From positions 1-5,688 of the forward strand of contig QNBS01000167.1 of NCBI GenBank assembly GCA_003644175.1: a DNA stretch of 5,688 bases. The letters are read 5' to 3'. Within the stretch, counting starts at the first letter, position 1, and each line of letters starts with the position of its first letter. A model generated the notes under the pieces. It ran no database searches and was not told where the DNA came from. It saw nothing but the letters and a program-made list of their open reading frames with translations. Positions 1 to 5,688 of the stretch are shown piece after piece. This DNA is from Planctomycetota bacterium. Its GTDB lineage: Bacteria > Planctomycetota > Phycisphaerae > Sedimentisphaerales > Anaerohalosphaeraceae. A program made the translations under genes and the position numbers.

Positions 1-1
1 C

Positions 2-883
2 GATTACCAGCTGATTGAAAAGGAACTGCGACCGTTTACGGCAAAAGATAAAGGCAAAGAGGCCAAGAAGGATCTGGCGATCTCGGTGATTCGCGAGTTT
101 CTGCTCGATAAGGTCGCTTCCCGGCCGGCAATGGGAGACCATGCCGTCTTTGTCATACGCCAGGCGGAAAGGCTCAACGCTTCCAGCCAGAACGCCCTGC
201 TCAAAGCGCTTGAAGAGCCGCCGAAGCACACCCTTGTCATCCTGCTGTGCAGTCGGGCCGACAAACTGCTGCCCACCACGCTCTCTCGCTGTCAGATGGT
301 CCGGTTCGGGCCGGTTGACGCCCGGCACATCACCGCCGCCCTGTCCAGGCTGGGTGTGGGCAAGGCAGAGGCCGAATACTGGGCCCGGTTCAGCGACGGC
401 CGGCTTGGTCAGGCCATCACCTGGGCGACGCTGGAGCCAAAGGAAACCACCTGTTACGAAATCAAGACAAAGCTCATCGAGTCGCTGGCAAGGTGCCGGT
501 TGAGCGATTCGCTGGAATTGGCGGACTGGATGTTAAGGGCCGCCAAGGGCATCGGCGAGGCATGGGCTCTGAAAGAGCCGAATACCAGCAAGACCGATAT
601 AAACAGGCTGGCGCAAAAAGGGTTATTGCAAATGATAATTGCGGCCTTTAACGACGCAATGAAACTGACCGCCGGCATAGGGGAAAACCTCGTCAACGCC
701 GACCAGGCAGGGCAGATTGAGGCGATTGGGCGGCGATTCGATGCCGAACAATCCGCCCGGAAAATCGCTACAGCTTATGAAAGCACCCGATGGATCGAGG
801 CAAACGTCAACGAAAAACTGATTTTTGAGCAATTGTTGTTAAATCTCGCCGACTCTGGTATAATTTCGGGTTTGACGATATGA
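2..883 (+). CDS. holB: DNA polymerase III delta' subunit, 5'-truncated by window edge
   Basis: This is a clamp-loader subunit of the replicative polymerase. It works in the cytoplasm with the tau/gamma and delta subunits to load the beta sliding clamp on DNA. The frame is open from base 2, so the GTG at 86 is internal and not the start. The first visible residues, DYQLIEKELRP, align with the HPDY region that follows the zinc-binding loop in delta' proteins. The P-loop and zinc cysteines (roughly 90-110 residues) therefore lie outside the window. Counting from the edge, the family signature NALLKALEEPP begins at residue 64 and the SRC motif is at residues 95-97 (LPTTLSRCQ). A conserved lid segment, FSDGRLGQAI, follows. 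The C-terminal ~150 residues are less conserved, as is usual for the collar domain. Between the HPDY region and the Walker B-like strand (HAVFVIRQAERL) sits an extra basic stretch, FTAKDKGKEAKKDLA, which I recall from planctomycete homologues. DnaX (gamma/tau) is the main alternative, but no Walker A can be seen to test this. Confidence 0.9.
   Translation, partial: DYQLIEKELRPFTAKDKGKEAKKDLAISVIREFLLDKVASRPAMGDHAVFVIRQAERLNASSQNALLKALEEPPKHTLVILLCSRADKLLPTTLSRCQMVRFGPVDARHITAALSRLGVGKAEAEYWARFSDGRLGQAITWATLEPKETTCYEIKTKLIESLARCRLSDSLELADWMLRAAKGIGEAWALKEPNTSKTDINRLAQKGLLQMIIAAFNDAMKLTAGIGENLVNADQAGQIEAIGRRFDAEQSARKIATAYESTRWIEANVNEKLIFEQLLLNLADSGIISGLTI
836..864 (+). promoter_or_regulatory. 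Candidate sigma70-type promoter inside the end of holB
   Basis: There is a perfect extended -10 element, TGGTATAAT (856-864). A -35-like TTGTTA (836-841, four of six consensus positions) lies exactly 17 bases upstream of its TATAAT. Transcription would begin near 871, giving a leader of about 86 bases before the ATG at 957 of the RicT-like gene. The promoter overlaps the last codons of holB, so its bases are also constrained by coding. It is a sequence match only. Planctomycete promoters are poorly characterised, and read-through from upstream of holB is also likely. Confidence 0.45.
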
Positions 884-903
884 AAGTCTTGTTCAGACCG
901 CAC

Positions 904-913
904 CCTGATCAGG
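904..913. repeat. Perfect 10-bp palindrome in the holB-ricT gap
   Basis: CCTGATCAGG equals its own reverse complement. It lies in the 73-base gap between holB and the RicT-like gene, about 33 bases downstream of the start site predicted from the candidate promoter at 836-864. The symmetry does not extend to the flanking bases. It could be an operator half-site pair or chance; nothing else supports a regulator. Confidence 0.25.
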
Positions 914-956
914 ATATATTGATTTGAATAACTATTAAGTGGATCGAAGATACAGA

Positions 957-2195
957 ATGGCACAGGCTGAAGGCGCCAGACCCAAGAGTCAAAAGCACAA
1001 AAAACTGATGCTCGTCCGTTACGGCAGGATGGGCTTTATGGGCTGGTTCGAACATAATGAAGAAAAGATACCCAAGGTCAATTCGCGCGTAGTCATCAAG
1101 ACCAACCGCGGGCTCGAATTGGGCGATCTCGTCGGGCAGTTCAACTATCGCAGCGGGCAGTTCAGGAGCAGTCCCGAACAGGTCAGCCAATACTTCAACG
1201 GCAAGAGCAAGGAGTACCCCTTAGGTCAGGGCGGCACGTTCGTCCGCTTTGCCACCGACCAGGACGTCATGGAGGAGACGCACCTGGAGGCCTCGGCCAG
1301 GGAAGAGGCAAAATGCTGCGAACGCTTCATCAAGGAGATGAATCTGCCCATGAAAGTCATCGACAGCGAGCACCTCTTCGGCGGCGAACGCATCGTCATC
1401 TATTTCAGCAGCAACGGAAGGGTCGATTTTCGCGAGCTTGTCCGGCGGATGGCCAGGGAATATCAGACTCGAATCGAACTTAGACAGATCGGCTCGCGCG
1501 ACGAGGCCAAACTCATCAGCGATTTCGAGAGTTGCGGCCAGGAGTGCTGCTGCAGAAGATTTCTGAAGATTCTGGAACCTGTCAACATGCGCATGGCCAA
1601 GCTGCAGAAAGCTACGCTCGATCCGTCCAAGATATCCGGCCATTGCGGAAGGCTGAAATGCTGCCTTCGCTACGAGGATGACACCTACAGAGACCTCAAA
1701 CAGCGGCTGCCTAAGAAAAACGCCCTTGTCAAAACTCCCCGCGGCGAGGGCAAGGTTGTCGGCATACAAATCCTTACCCAGCTTGTCGTTGTCCAGGACG
1801 AAAAAGGCGACAGGGAAGCATTTCCCGTCGAAGAAATCCAGGTCATCAGCCGGGACCGGACGCGCAATTCGGCGTACCGCCAGGACAAAGATGCCGTTGG
1901 GAGAAAACCGGCGGGTCTTCAATGTGATTGCCCCGGGCCACAAGAGTCCTGCCCCGTCGATGAAGCTTCGCCCGGCGTCTCGCAGGAAGGCAATAAAGAC
2001 AGCGCCGTTGGGCCGCAGGAGAACCGGAAAAACAAAGGAAGAAACAGAAATCGCGGGCGGCGAAATCGAAACAGGAGTCGCAACACAGACGGCAACGCCG
2101 GCGGAAACGCTGCGCCTCGGGAAAGAACCGACGCCAATCCAACCGCCGACAGCACAAACCGTCAGCCTGACCAGGGAAGGACACATGAATCGTAA
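957..2195 (+). CDS. ricT: PSP1 domain protein, RicT/YaaT family, with basic C-terminal tail
   Basis: In Bacillus, RicT (YaaT) forms the Fe-S-containing Y-complex with RicA and RicF and assists RNase Y in mRNA maturation; here the role is inferred by homology. The 412-residue product begins with a Lys-rich segment. A PSP1 core follows, with the typical [12 protein letters not shown] (about 156-167), [14 protein letters not shown] and [13 protein letters not shown] (230-242). Family cysteines are C120/C121, the C193-G-x-x-C197-C198 group (with an additional C199), and C230, C235 and C236. Residues 300-412 form a tail absent from the ~275-residue Bacillus protein. It contains three extra cysteines (C323, C325, C332) and a block at 356-376 that is almost entirely Arg, Asn, Lys and Gly, suggesting RNA contact. 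The ATG at 957 is preferred because GAAG (946-949) precedes it at 7 bases. An in-frame GTG at 939 has no clear ribosome site. The last 11 bases overlap metG. No RicA or RicF homologue is in the window. Confidence 0.87.
   Translation: MAQAEGARPKSQKHKKLMLVRYGRMGFMGWFEHNEEKIPKVNSRVVIKTNRGLELGDLVGQFNYRSGQFRSSPEQVSQYFNGKSKEYPLGQGGTFVRFATDQDVMEETHLEASAREEAKCCERFIKEMNLPMKVIDSEHLFGGERIVIYFSSNGRVDFRELVRRMAREYQTRIELRQIGSRDEAKLISDFESCGQECCCRRFLKILEPVNMRMAKLQKATLDPSKISGHCGRLKCCLRYEDDTYRDLKQRLPKKNALVKTPRGEGKVVGIQILTQLVVVQDEKGDREAFPVEEIQVISRDRTRNSAYRQDKDAVGRKPAGLQCDCPGPQESCPVDEASPGVSQEGNKDSAVGPQENRKNKGRNRNRGRRNRNRSRNTDGNAGGNAAPRERTDANPTADSTNRQPDQGRTHES
2173..2180 (+). promoter_or_regulatory. Ribosome binding site of metG inside ricT
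   Basis: The purine run AGGGAAGG ends 4 bases before the metG ATG at 2185 and lies wholly within the ricT reading frame. It fixes the metG start at 2185, although the metG frame stays open upstream to 1678. The ricT stop (TAA, 2193-2195) falls just after the metG start. A ribosome finishing ricT would therefore cover this site, consistent with translational coupling. Confidence 0.75.
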
Positions 2196-4188
2196 AATTG
2201 TTGTTACTTCGGCACTGCCGTACGCCAACGGACCGATCCATATCGGCCATCTGGTGGAGTATCTCCAAACCGACATCTGGGTTCGTTTTCAGAAGTTGTG
2301 CGGCAACGTATGCCTGTATTTCTGCGCCGACGACACACACGGCACGCCGGTCATGATTCGCGCCAGAGACGAGGGTATCGAGCCGGAAGAACTCATCCGG
2401 CGGGTGCACGGCGAGCATGTCCGCGACTTCGACGGTTTTCTCGTGGATTTCGATAATTACTATTCCACTCATTCCGAAGAAAACCGCCACTTCAGCGAGC
2501 TGCTCTACGCCAGGGCGACCGAAAACGGCTCGATCGACAAACGCCCGGTCGAGCAGGCCTACTGCCGGCAGTGCGATATGTGGCTGCCCGACCGCTATGT
2601 CCGCGGCGTTTGCCCGCGATGCAAGGCCGAGAATCAGTACGGCGATTCATGCGACGCCTGCGGCGGCACGCATCGGCCGACCGAACTGATTAATCCGGTC
2701 TGCGCCAACTGCGGCCTGACGCCTCAGCGGCGCAGCAGTGTGCACTATTTCTTCAAATTGGCCGACTACGCCGACCGCCTCAGGGAATTAGCCGCCGGCG
2801 GACACGTCCATGAATCCGTCATGAATAAACTGGACGAATGGTTTACGACCGGTCTGAAAGACTGGGACATTTCACGCGACGGACCCTATTTCGGCTTCAA
2901 AATCCCGGGCGAGGAAAACAAGTACTTCTACGTCTGGCTCGACGCCCCCATAGGGTATATGGCCTCGTGCAAAAACTATTGCGACCGCCACGGGCTGGAC
3001 TTCGAGGTCGTCTGGAACAGCGATGAATATGAGTTGTACCATTTCATCGGCAAGGACATTATGTATTTCCACGCGCTGTTCTGGCCGGCAATGCTGATCG
3101 GAGCAAGATTCAAAACCGCCGACAAACTCTTCGTGCACGGCTTCCTCACGGTCAACGGCCGCAAGATGAGCAAGAGCAAAGGCACTTTCATCAAGGCCGA
3201 GACCTATCTGGCGCACCTCGATCCGGAGTATCTGCGATACTACTACGCCGGCAAGCTCTCCAGCGGCGTCGATGACATCGACTTGAATTTCGACGATTTT
3301 ATTGCAAAGGTCAATTCCGATCTCGTCGGCAAGCTCGCCAATCTCGCCAGTCGTTCGGGTCCGATGCTCACAAAAAAGCTCAACGGACGGCTCGGACGGC
3401 TCGACGACGAGGGATGGAAGTTGATTCGAGGTCTGCAGCAGGCAAAAGACGGCATTATCTCGGACTACGAAGGACTCAACTACGCCGCAGTCATACGAAC
3501 CATCTCGTCGCTGGTCGATGAGTGCAACCGCTATGTGGACGCCAAACAGCCGTGGGTGACGGTAAAGACAGATCCCGATCAGACGCGGATAACGCTTACA
3601 ACGACGATAAACGCCGTCAGAATACTCACGATCTATCTCAAGGCGGTCCTGCCGCGTTACGCACAAAAAGTCGAGAAGTTTCTCAACGTCGAGCCCCTAA
3701 GCTTTGCCGACGTTGACGGCGTACTCGAAGACCATGAGATAGGCCGGTTTGAACGGCTCGTAGAACGTGTTGAAAAGGAAAAGGTCGAAGCGATGATTGA
3801 AGAAAGCAAACAAGCCGACAAGCCGGATGCGCCGGTTGTAACGCTCGATGAGCCCATTGAACCGGAATGCACGATTGACGACTTCATGAAGGTCGATCTG
3901 CGAATCGCCAGGATAACGCTTGCCGAGCCCGTCGAAGGCGCCGACAAGCTGTTGCATCTGGAACTGGATATCGGCGGCGTCGGGAAAAGCGTCTTCGCCG
4001 GAATCGCCAAGGTCTACAAGCCCGAGGATCTGACCGGCAGGATGGTCGTCTGCGTCGCCAACCTGAAACCCCGCAGGATGAAGTTCGGCGTCTCCGAAGG
4101 TATGATCCTTGCGGCCGGGCCCGGCGGAAGCGACATCTTCATACTGCGCGTCGACGAAGGCGCCGAACCCGGACAGCGAGTGCATTGA
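2185..4188 (+). CDS. metG: Methionyl-tRNA synthetase, dimeric type with C-terminal tRNA-binding domain
   Basis: This cytoplasmic class I synthetase charges tRNA-Met with methionine in an ATP-dependent reaction and is essential for initiation and elongation. The 667-residue length is normal for the long bacterial form. The Rossmann core opens with [14 protein letters not shown], with the HIGH motif at residues 19-22. The connective domain holds four zinc knuckles (C127/C130, C143/C146, C156/C159, C173/C176), the two-zinc arrangement typical of E. coli/archaeal-type MetRS. The methionine-pocket segment [12 protein letters not shown] spans 247-258, HFIGKD is at 286-291 and KMSKS is at 327-331. 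The anticodon-binding helical domain contains the characteristic QPW (455-457). A charged Glu/Lys linker then leads to an EMAP/Trbp111-type OB fold from about 561 to the end ([13 protein letters not shown] through [16 protein letters not shown]), which promotes dimerisation and tRNA binding. All catalytic motifs are intact. The gene starts 11 bases before the end of ricT. Confidence 0.97.
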   Translation: MNRKIVVTSALPYANGPIHIGHLVEYLQTDIWVRFQKLCGNVCLYFCADDTHGTPVMIRARDEGIEPEELIRRVHGEHVRDFDGFLVDFDNYYSTHSEENRHFSELLYARATENGSIDKRPVEQAYCRQCDMWLPDRYVRGVCPRCKAENQYGDSCDACGGTHRPTELINPVCANCGLTPQRRSSVHYFFKLADYADRLRELAAGGHVHESVMNKLDEWFTTGLKDWDISRDGPYFGFKIPGEENKYFYVWLDAPIGYMASCKNYCDRHGLDFEVVWNSDEYELYHFIGKDIMYFHALFWPAMLIGARFKTADKLFVHGFLTVNGRKMSKSKGTFIKAETYLAHLDPEYLRYYYAGKLSSGVDDIDLNFDDFIAKVNSDLVGKLANLASRSGPMLTKKLNGRLGRLDDEGWKLIRGLQQAKDGIISDYEGLNYAAVIRTISSLVDECNRYVDAKQPWVTVKTDPDQTRITLTTTINAVRILTIYLKAVLPRYAQKVEKFLNVEPLSFADVDGVLEDHEIGRFERLVERVEKEKVEAMIEESKQADKPDAPVVTLDEPIEPECTIDDFMKVDLRIARITLAEPVEGADKLLHLELDIGGVGKSVFAGIAKVYKPEDLTGRMVVCVANLKPRRMKFGVSEGMILAAGPGGSDIFILRVDEGAEPGQRVH

Positions 4189-4202
4189 GCGGGATAGTCT
4201 TA

Positions 4203-4236
4203 ATGGATTTCTCGGCTTCGCTCGAAATGACAAAGC
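4203..4236. repeat. Short dispersed-repeat-like sequence between metG and the UroD-like gene
   Basis: The core CTCGGCTTCGCTCGAAATGA (4211-4230), flanked by GGATTT and CAAAGC, resembles a family of short intergenic repeats common in many bacterial and metagenomic genomes. These often translate as D-S/F-S-A-S-L-x-M-T on one strand and SFRAKPRN on the other; both readings occur here. ATTTC (4207-4211) and GAAAT (4224-4228) can pair as an imperfect hairpin stem. The identification is from memory of the motif. Only one copy is visible in the window, so its dispersed nature cannot be shown here. Confidence 0.55.
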
Positions 4237-4246
4237 AGGTCGAAAT

Positions 4247-4250
4247 GGAG
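4247..4250 (+). promoter_or_regulatory. Ribosome binding site of the UroD-like gene
   Basis: GGAG, followed by AAAG, lies 7 bases before the ATG at 4258 and supports that start. It sits inside a second, imperfect copy of the end of the adjacent repeat-like element: TCGAAATG-AC-AAAGC at 4222-4236 compared with TCGAAATG-GAG-AAAGC at 4240-4255. Confidence 0.7.
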
Positions 4251-4257
4251 AAAGCCC

Positions 4258-5277
4258 ATGACGCCCAAAGAAAGAATCTATGCTACCATTGCCGGCAAAG
4301 ATGTCGACCGGCCGGCGGTTACGCCGATTTTCATGGCGTGGGCGGCTCATTATGTCGGGCATACCTACCGCGACTATTATCTTGATTCGGCGGTTCTGGC
4401 AAAGGCGCAGCTTGCGGTAACCCGCGATTTCAACATCGACCAGATAAGCGCGATAAGCGACCCTTTCCGCGAAACTTCCGCCTATGGCGTGGAGTTCGAC
4501 TGGCCCGAAGAAGGCGTCGGCAAGGCAAAGGAGCTGCTCATCAATTCGCCCGCCGATATCTCCAGGGTCGCACCCATCGATATCGAAAATTCGGCCAGGA
4601 CCAGAGACCGACTCGAAGGCGTCAAAAAACTTGCCGCCGAGGTCGCCCAAACCCACAGCGTCTTAGGCTGGGTCGAGGGCCCGGTCGCCGAGTACGGCGA
4701 TCTTCGCGGCGTGGAGAACACGCTCATGGACCTGATTGACAGGCCCGACATGTTCGCCGAGGCCTGCCGGATCATCGTCGAAAATGCAATCAACTTCGCC
4801 CGCGCCCAGATCGCCGCCGGCGCCGATATGATCGGCGTGGGCGATGCGGCGGCAAGCCTCATAAGTCCCGACATGTACGTCGAACACGTCCTGGGCTGGG
4901 AAAAGAAACTCATCGACGGAATCCACGACGCCGGCGCGACGGTCAAACTCCACATTTGCGGCGACATCACAAATACGATTGAACACATGGCCGATACAGG
5001 CGCCGAGGTGATCGATATCGACTGGATGGTTCCGCCGGACGAGGCGCGGGCGGCGGTGGGCGACGACATAACGCTTTGCGGCAATTTCGACCCGTCAGGC
5101 GTGCTGTTTCAGGGAACACCGCAGACCGTCGCCGAGGCCGCACGGAAATGTCTTGCCCTCGGCGGCAAAAAGTTTATCCTTATGCCGGGCTGTGAAGTGC
5201 CCCCCGGCACGCCGCCGGAAAATCTGAAGGCATTTTGCCCCGGTGCGAATTGTCTTGTCGAACAATTGCAGGGTTGA
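4258..5277 (+). CDS. Uroporphyrinogen decarboxylase-superfamily protein, MtaA/CmuA-like methyltransferase
   Basis: The 339-residue protein has the whole-length UroD-type TIM-barrel pattern: N-terminal MTPKERIYATIAGKDVDRPAV, the central GADMIGVGDAAASLISPDMY, and a C-terminal GTPPENLKAF. It keeps the zinc-ligand pattern of methylcobamide:coenzyme M methyltransferases (MtaA, MtbA, CmuA): H232-x-C234 in KLHICGD and C312 in MPGCEVPPGTP. True HemE proteins instead carry an Arg-rich N-terminal motif (MRQAGRY) that binds the substrate carboxylates. The equivalent segment here reads FMAWAAHYVGHTYRDYY, so haem synthesis is unlikely. The likely activity is zinc-dependent methyl transfer between a corrinoid protein and a thiol or other acceptor, but the substrate is unknown. 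There is no signal peptide and the protein should be cytoplasmic. No corrinoid protein or partner methyltransferase is visible nearby. The start is supported by GGAG at 4247-4250. The gene lies 69 bases after metG, across a repeat-like spacer. Confidence 0.88.
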   Translation: MTPKERIYATIAGKDVDRPAVTPIFMAWAAHYVGHTYRDYYLDSAVLAKAQLAVTRDFNIDQISAISDPFRETSAYGVEFDWPEEGVGKAKELLINSPADISRVAPIDIENSARTRDRLEGVKKLAAEVAQTHSVLGWVEGPVAEYGDLRGVENTLMDLIDRPDMFAEACRIIVENAINFARAQIAAGADMIGVGDAAASLISPDMYVEHVLGWEKKLIDGIHDAGATVKLHICGDITNTIEHMADTGAEVIDIDWMVPPDEARAAVGDDITLCGNFDPSGVLFQGTPQTVAEAARKCLALGGKKFILMPGCEVPPGTPPENLKAFCPGANCLVEQLQG

Positions 5278-5295
5278 ATACAATCGCGGCGACAC

Positions 5296-5300
5296 AGGAG
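5296..5300 (+). promoter_or_regulatory. Possible ribosome binding site of the Minf_1886-type gene
   Basis: AGGAG lies 14 bases before the ATG at 5315, longer than the usual 5-10 bases. A second purine run, AAAGGG (5307-5312), ends only 2 bases before the ATG. Neither is ideally placed. The strong conservation of the protein begins soon after this ATG, so no better in-frame start is evident. Confidence 0.4.
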
Positions 5301-5314
5301 AAAAACAAAGGGTT

Positions 5315-5688
5315 ATGAAAAAAACACTTGAAGAGATTTCCAGTCAGGATGGACGATACGACGCCAAGGCGTTGAAGTTCGTTTTTGACGGTCTCGGCCA
5401 TACGATCCGCCGAATCAGGGATGCCGAAGAAGAAGACCAGGAAGGCCCCCGCCACATCACCGGCGCCGAATTAGCCGAAGGCATCGCTCAACTGGCCGTC
5501 GAACGATGGGGGCTGCTGGCGAGAATGGTGCTCAATCACTGGGGCCTGAAGACCACAAGAGACTTCGGCGAAATCGTCTACCTGATGATCGCCCACAAGT
5601 GGATGGCCGCACAGGAAAGCGACCACATAGAAGACTTCGACAACGTCTACGACTTTGAACAAGTATTCGAAAAACAATACAGATTCGA
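5315..5688 (+). CDS. Minf_1886-type conserved protein (TIGR04138-like), 3' end cut by window
   Basis: 124 complete codons are visible with no stop, so the gene runs past the right edge. The family is usually about 130-150 residues, so only a short tail is probably missing. From memory the sequence matches the uncharacterised Planctomycetes/Verrucomicrobia-restricted family: DGRYDAKALKFVFDGL near residues 12-27, then HTIRRI, RHITGAELAEGI, a WGLLARMVLNHWGL segment, TRDFGEIVYLMI, and the acidic-aromatic DFDNVYDFEQVF near the end. It looks like a soluble, largely helical, cytoplasmic protein with no signal peptide or membrane segment. No metal or catalytic motif stands out. Function is unknown. 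It begins 37 bases after the UroD-like gene with no terminator between them, so co-transcription is plausible. Confidence 0.82.
   Translation, partial: MKKTLEEISSQDGRYDAKALKFVFDGLGHTIRRIRDAEEEDQEGPRHITGAELAEGIAQLAVERWGLLARMVLNHWGLKTTRDFGEIVYLMIAHKWMAAQESDHIEDFDNVYDFEQVFEKQYRF

Noticed and set aside
880..927. A 15-codon ORF (MKVLFRPHPDQDILI) whose ATG overlaps the holB stop codon.
   Set aside because: It is very short, has no ribosome site or recognisable similarity, and is probably chance.
939..956. In-frame GTG start giving a RicT homologue six residues longer.
   Set aside because: There is no ribosome site at a suitable distance, while the ATG at 957 has GAAG 7 bases upstream. The choice is not certain.
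1678..2184. The metG frame stays open 169 codons upstream of its ATG, giving a potential 836-residue protein.
   Set aside because: This stretch lies over the conserved RicT frame, resembles no MetRS extension and is a Ser/Arg/Thr-rich shadow. The ATG at 2185 has a good ribosome site and directly precedes the MetRS core.
1221..2276. Long 351-codon open frame on the minus strand.
   Set aside because: It is antisense to ricT and the start of metG, with no recognisable domain. The composition fits a shadow of a GC-rich gene.
4185..4385. 66-codon plus-strand frame starting at a TTG that overlaps the metG stop.
   Set aside because: It reads through the repeat-like spacer and then out of frame through the start of the UroD-like gene. 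There is no independent support.
3697..4656. 319-codon minus-strand open frame spanning the end of metG, the spacer and the UroD-like gene.
   Set aside because: It crosses two well-identified genes. The only recognisable part, SFRAKPRN, is the usual translation of the short intergenic repeat, not a protein domain.
4258..5277. Annotation as HemE (uroporphyrinogen decarboxylase of haem synthesis).
   Set aside because: The N-terminal Arg-rich substrate motif is missing, and the H-x-C...C zinc ligands point to the methyltransferase branch.
5278..5314. Possible terminator between the last two genes.
   Set aside because: The 37-base gap has no GC-rich hairpin followed by a T run.

Overview
The window looks like a chromosomal housekeeping segment of an anaerobic planctomycete (or close PVC relative). 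This is inferred from three things. The last gene matches, from memory, an uncharacterised family restricted to Planctomycetes and Verrucomicrobia (TIGR04138 / Minf_1886 type). The DNA polymerase III delta' subunit carries an insertion after its HPDY-type motif that I associate with planctomycete homologues. A MtaA/CmuA-like member of the uroporphyrinogen decarboxylase superfamily is present, a type often seen in anaerobes. Composition is moderately GC-rich, and all five genes lie on the plus strand.

Layout. 2-883 is the C-terminal ~293 residues of delta' (holB), cut at the left edge. 957-2195 is a PSP1-domain protein of the RicT/YaaT family with an unusual Arg/Asn-rich tail. 2185-4188 is methionyl-tRNA synthetase (metG), starting 11 bases inside the end of ricT. 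4258-5277 is a 339-residue protein of the UroD/MtaA methyltransferase superfamily. 5315 to the right edge is the Minf_1886-type protein, cut just before its end. The only gaps are 884-956, 4189-4257 and 5278-5314. The first follows a good promoter candidate inside the end of holB and contains a perfect 10-bp palindrome. The second carries a short dispersed-repeat-like sequence. No RNA genes, CRISPR arrays, transposases or convincing terminators were found.

How the genes relate. holB, ricT and metG form an information-processing block (replication clamp loader, RNA-processing factor, tRNA charging) that recalls the holB-yaaT-metS neighbourhood of Firmicutes. ricT and metG are probably translationally coupled. 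The UroD-like gene follows after the repeat-like spacer and may be a later neighbour rather than a functional partner.

I do not see a new defence, mobile or biosynthetic system here. The items most worth a second look are the basic tail and extra cysteines of the RicT homologue, the unassigned corrinoid-methyltransferase-like protein, the repeat-derived leader in front of it, and the Minf_1886-type protein.
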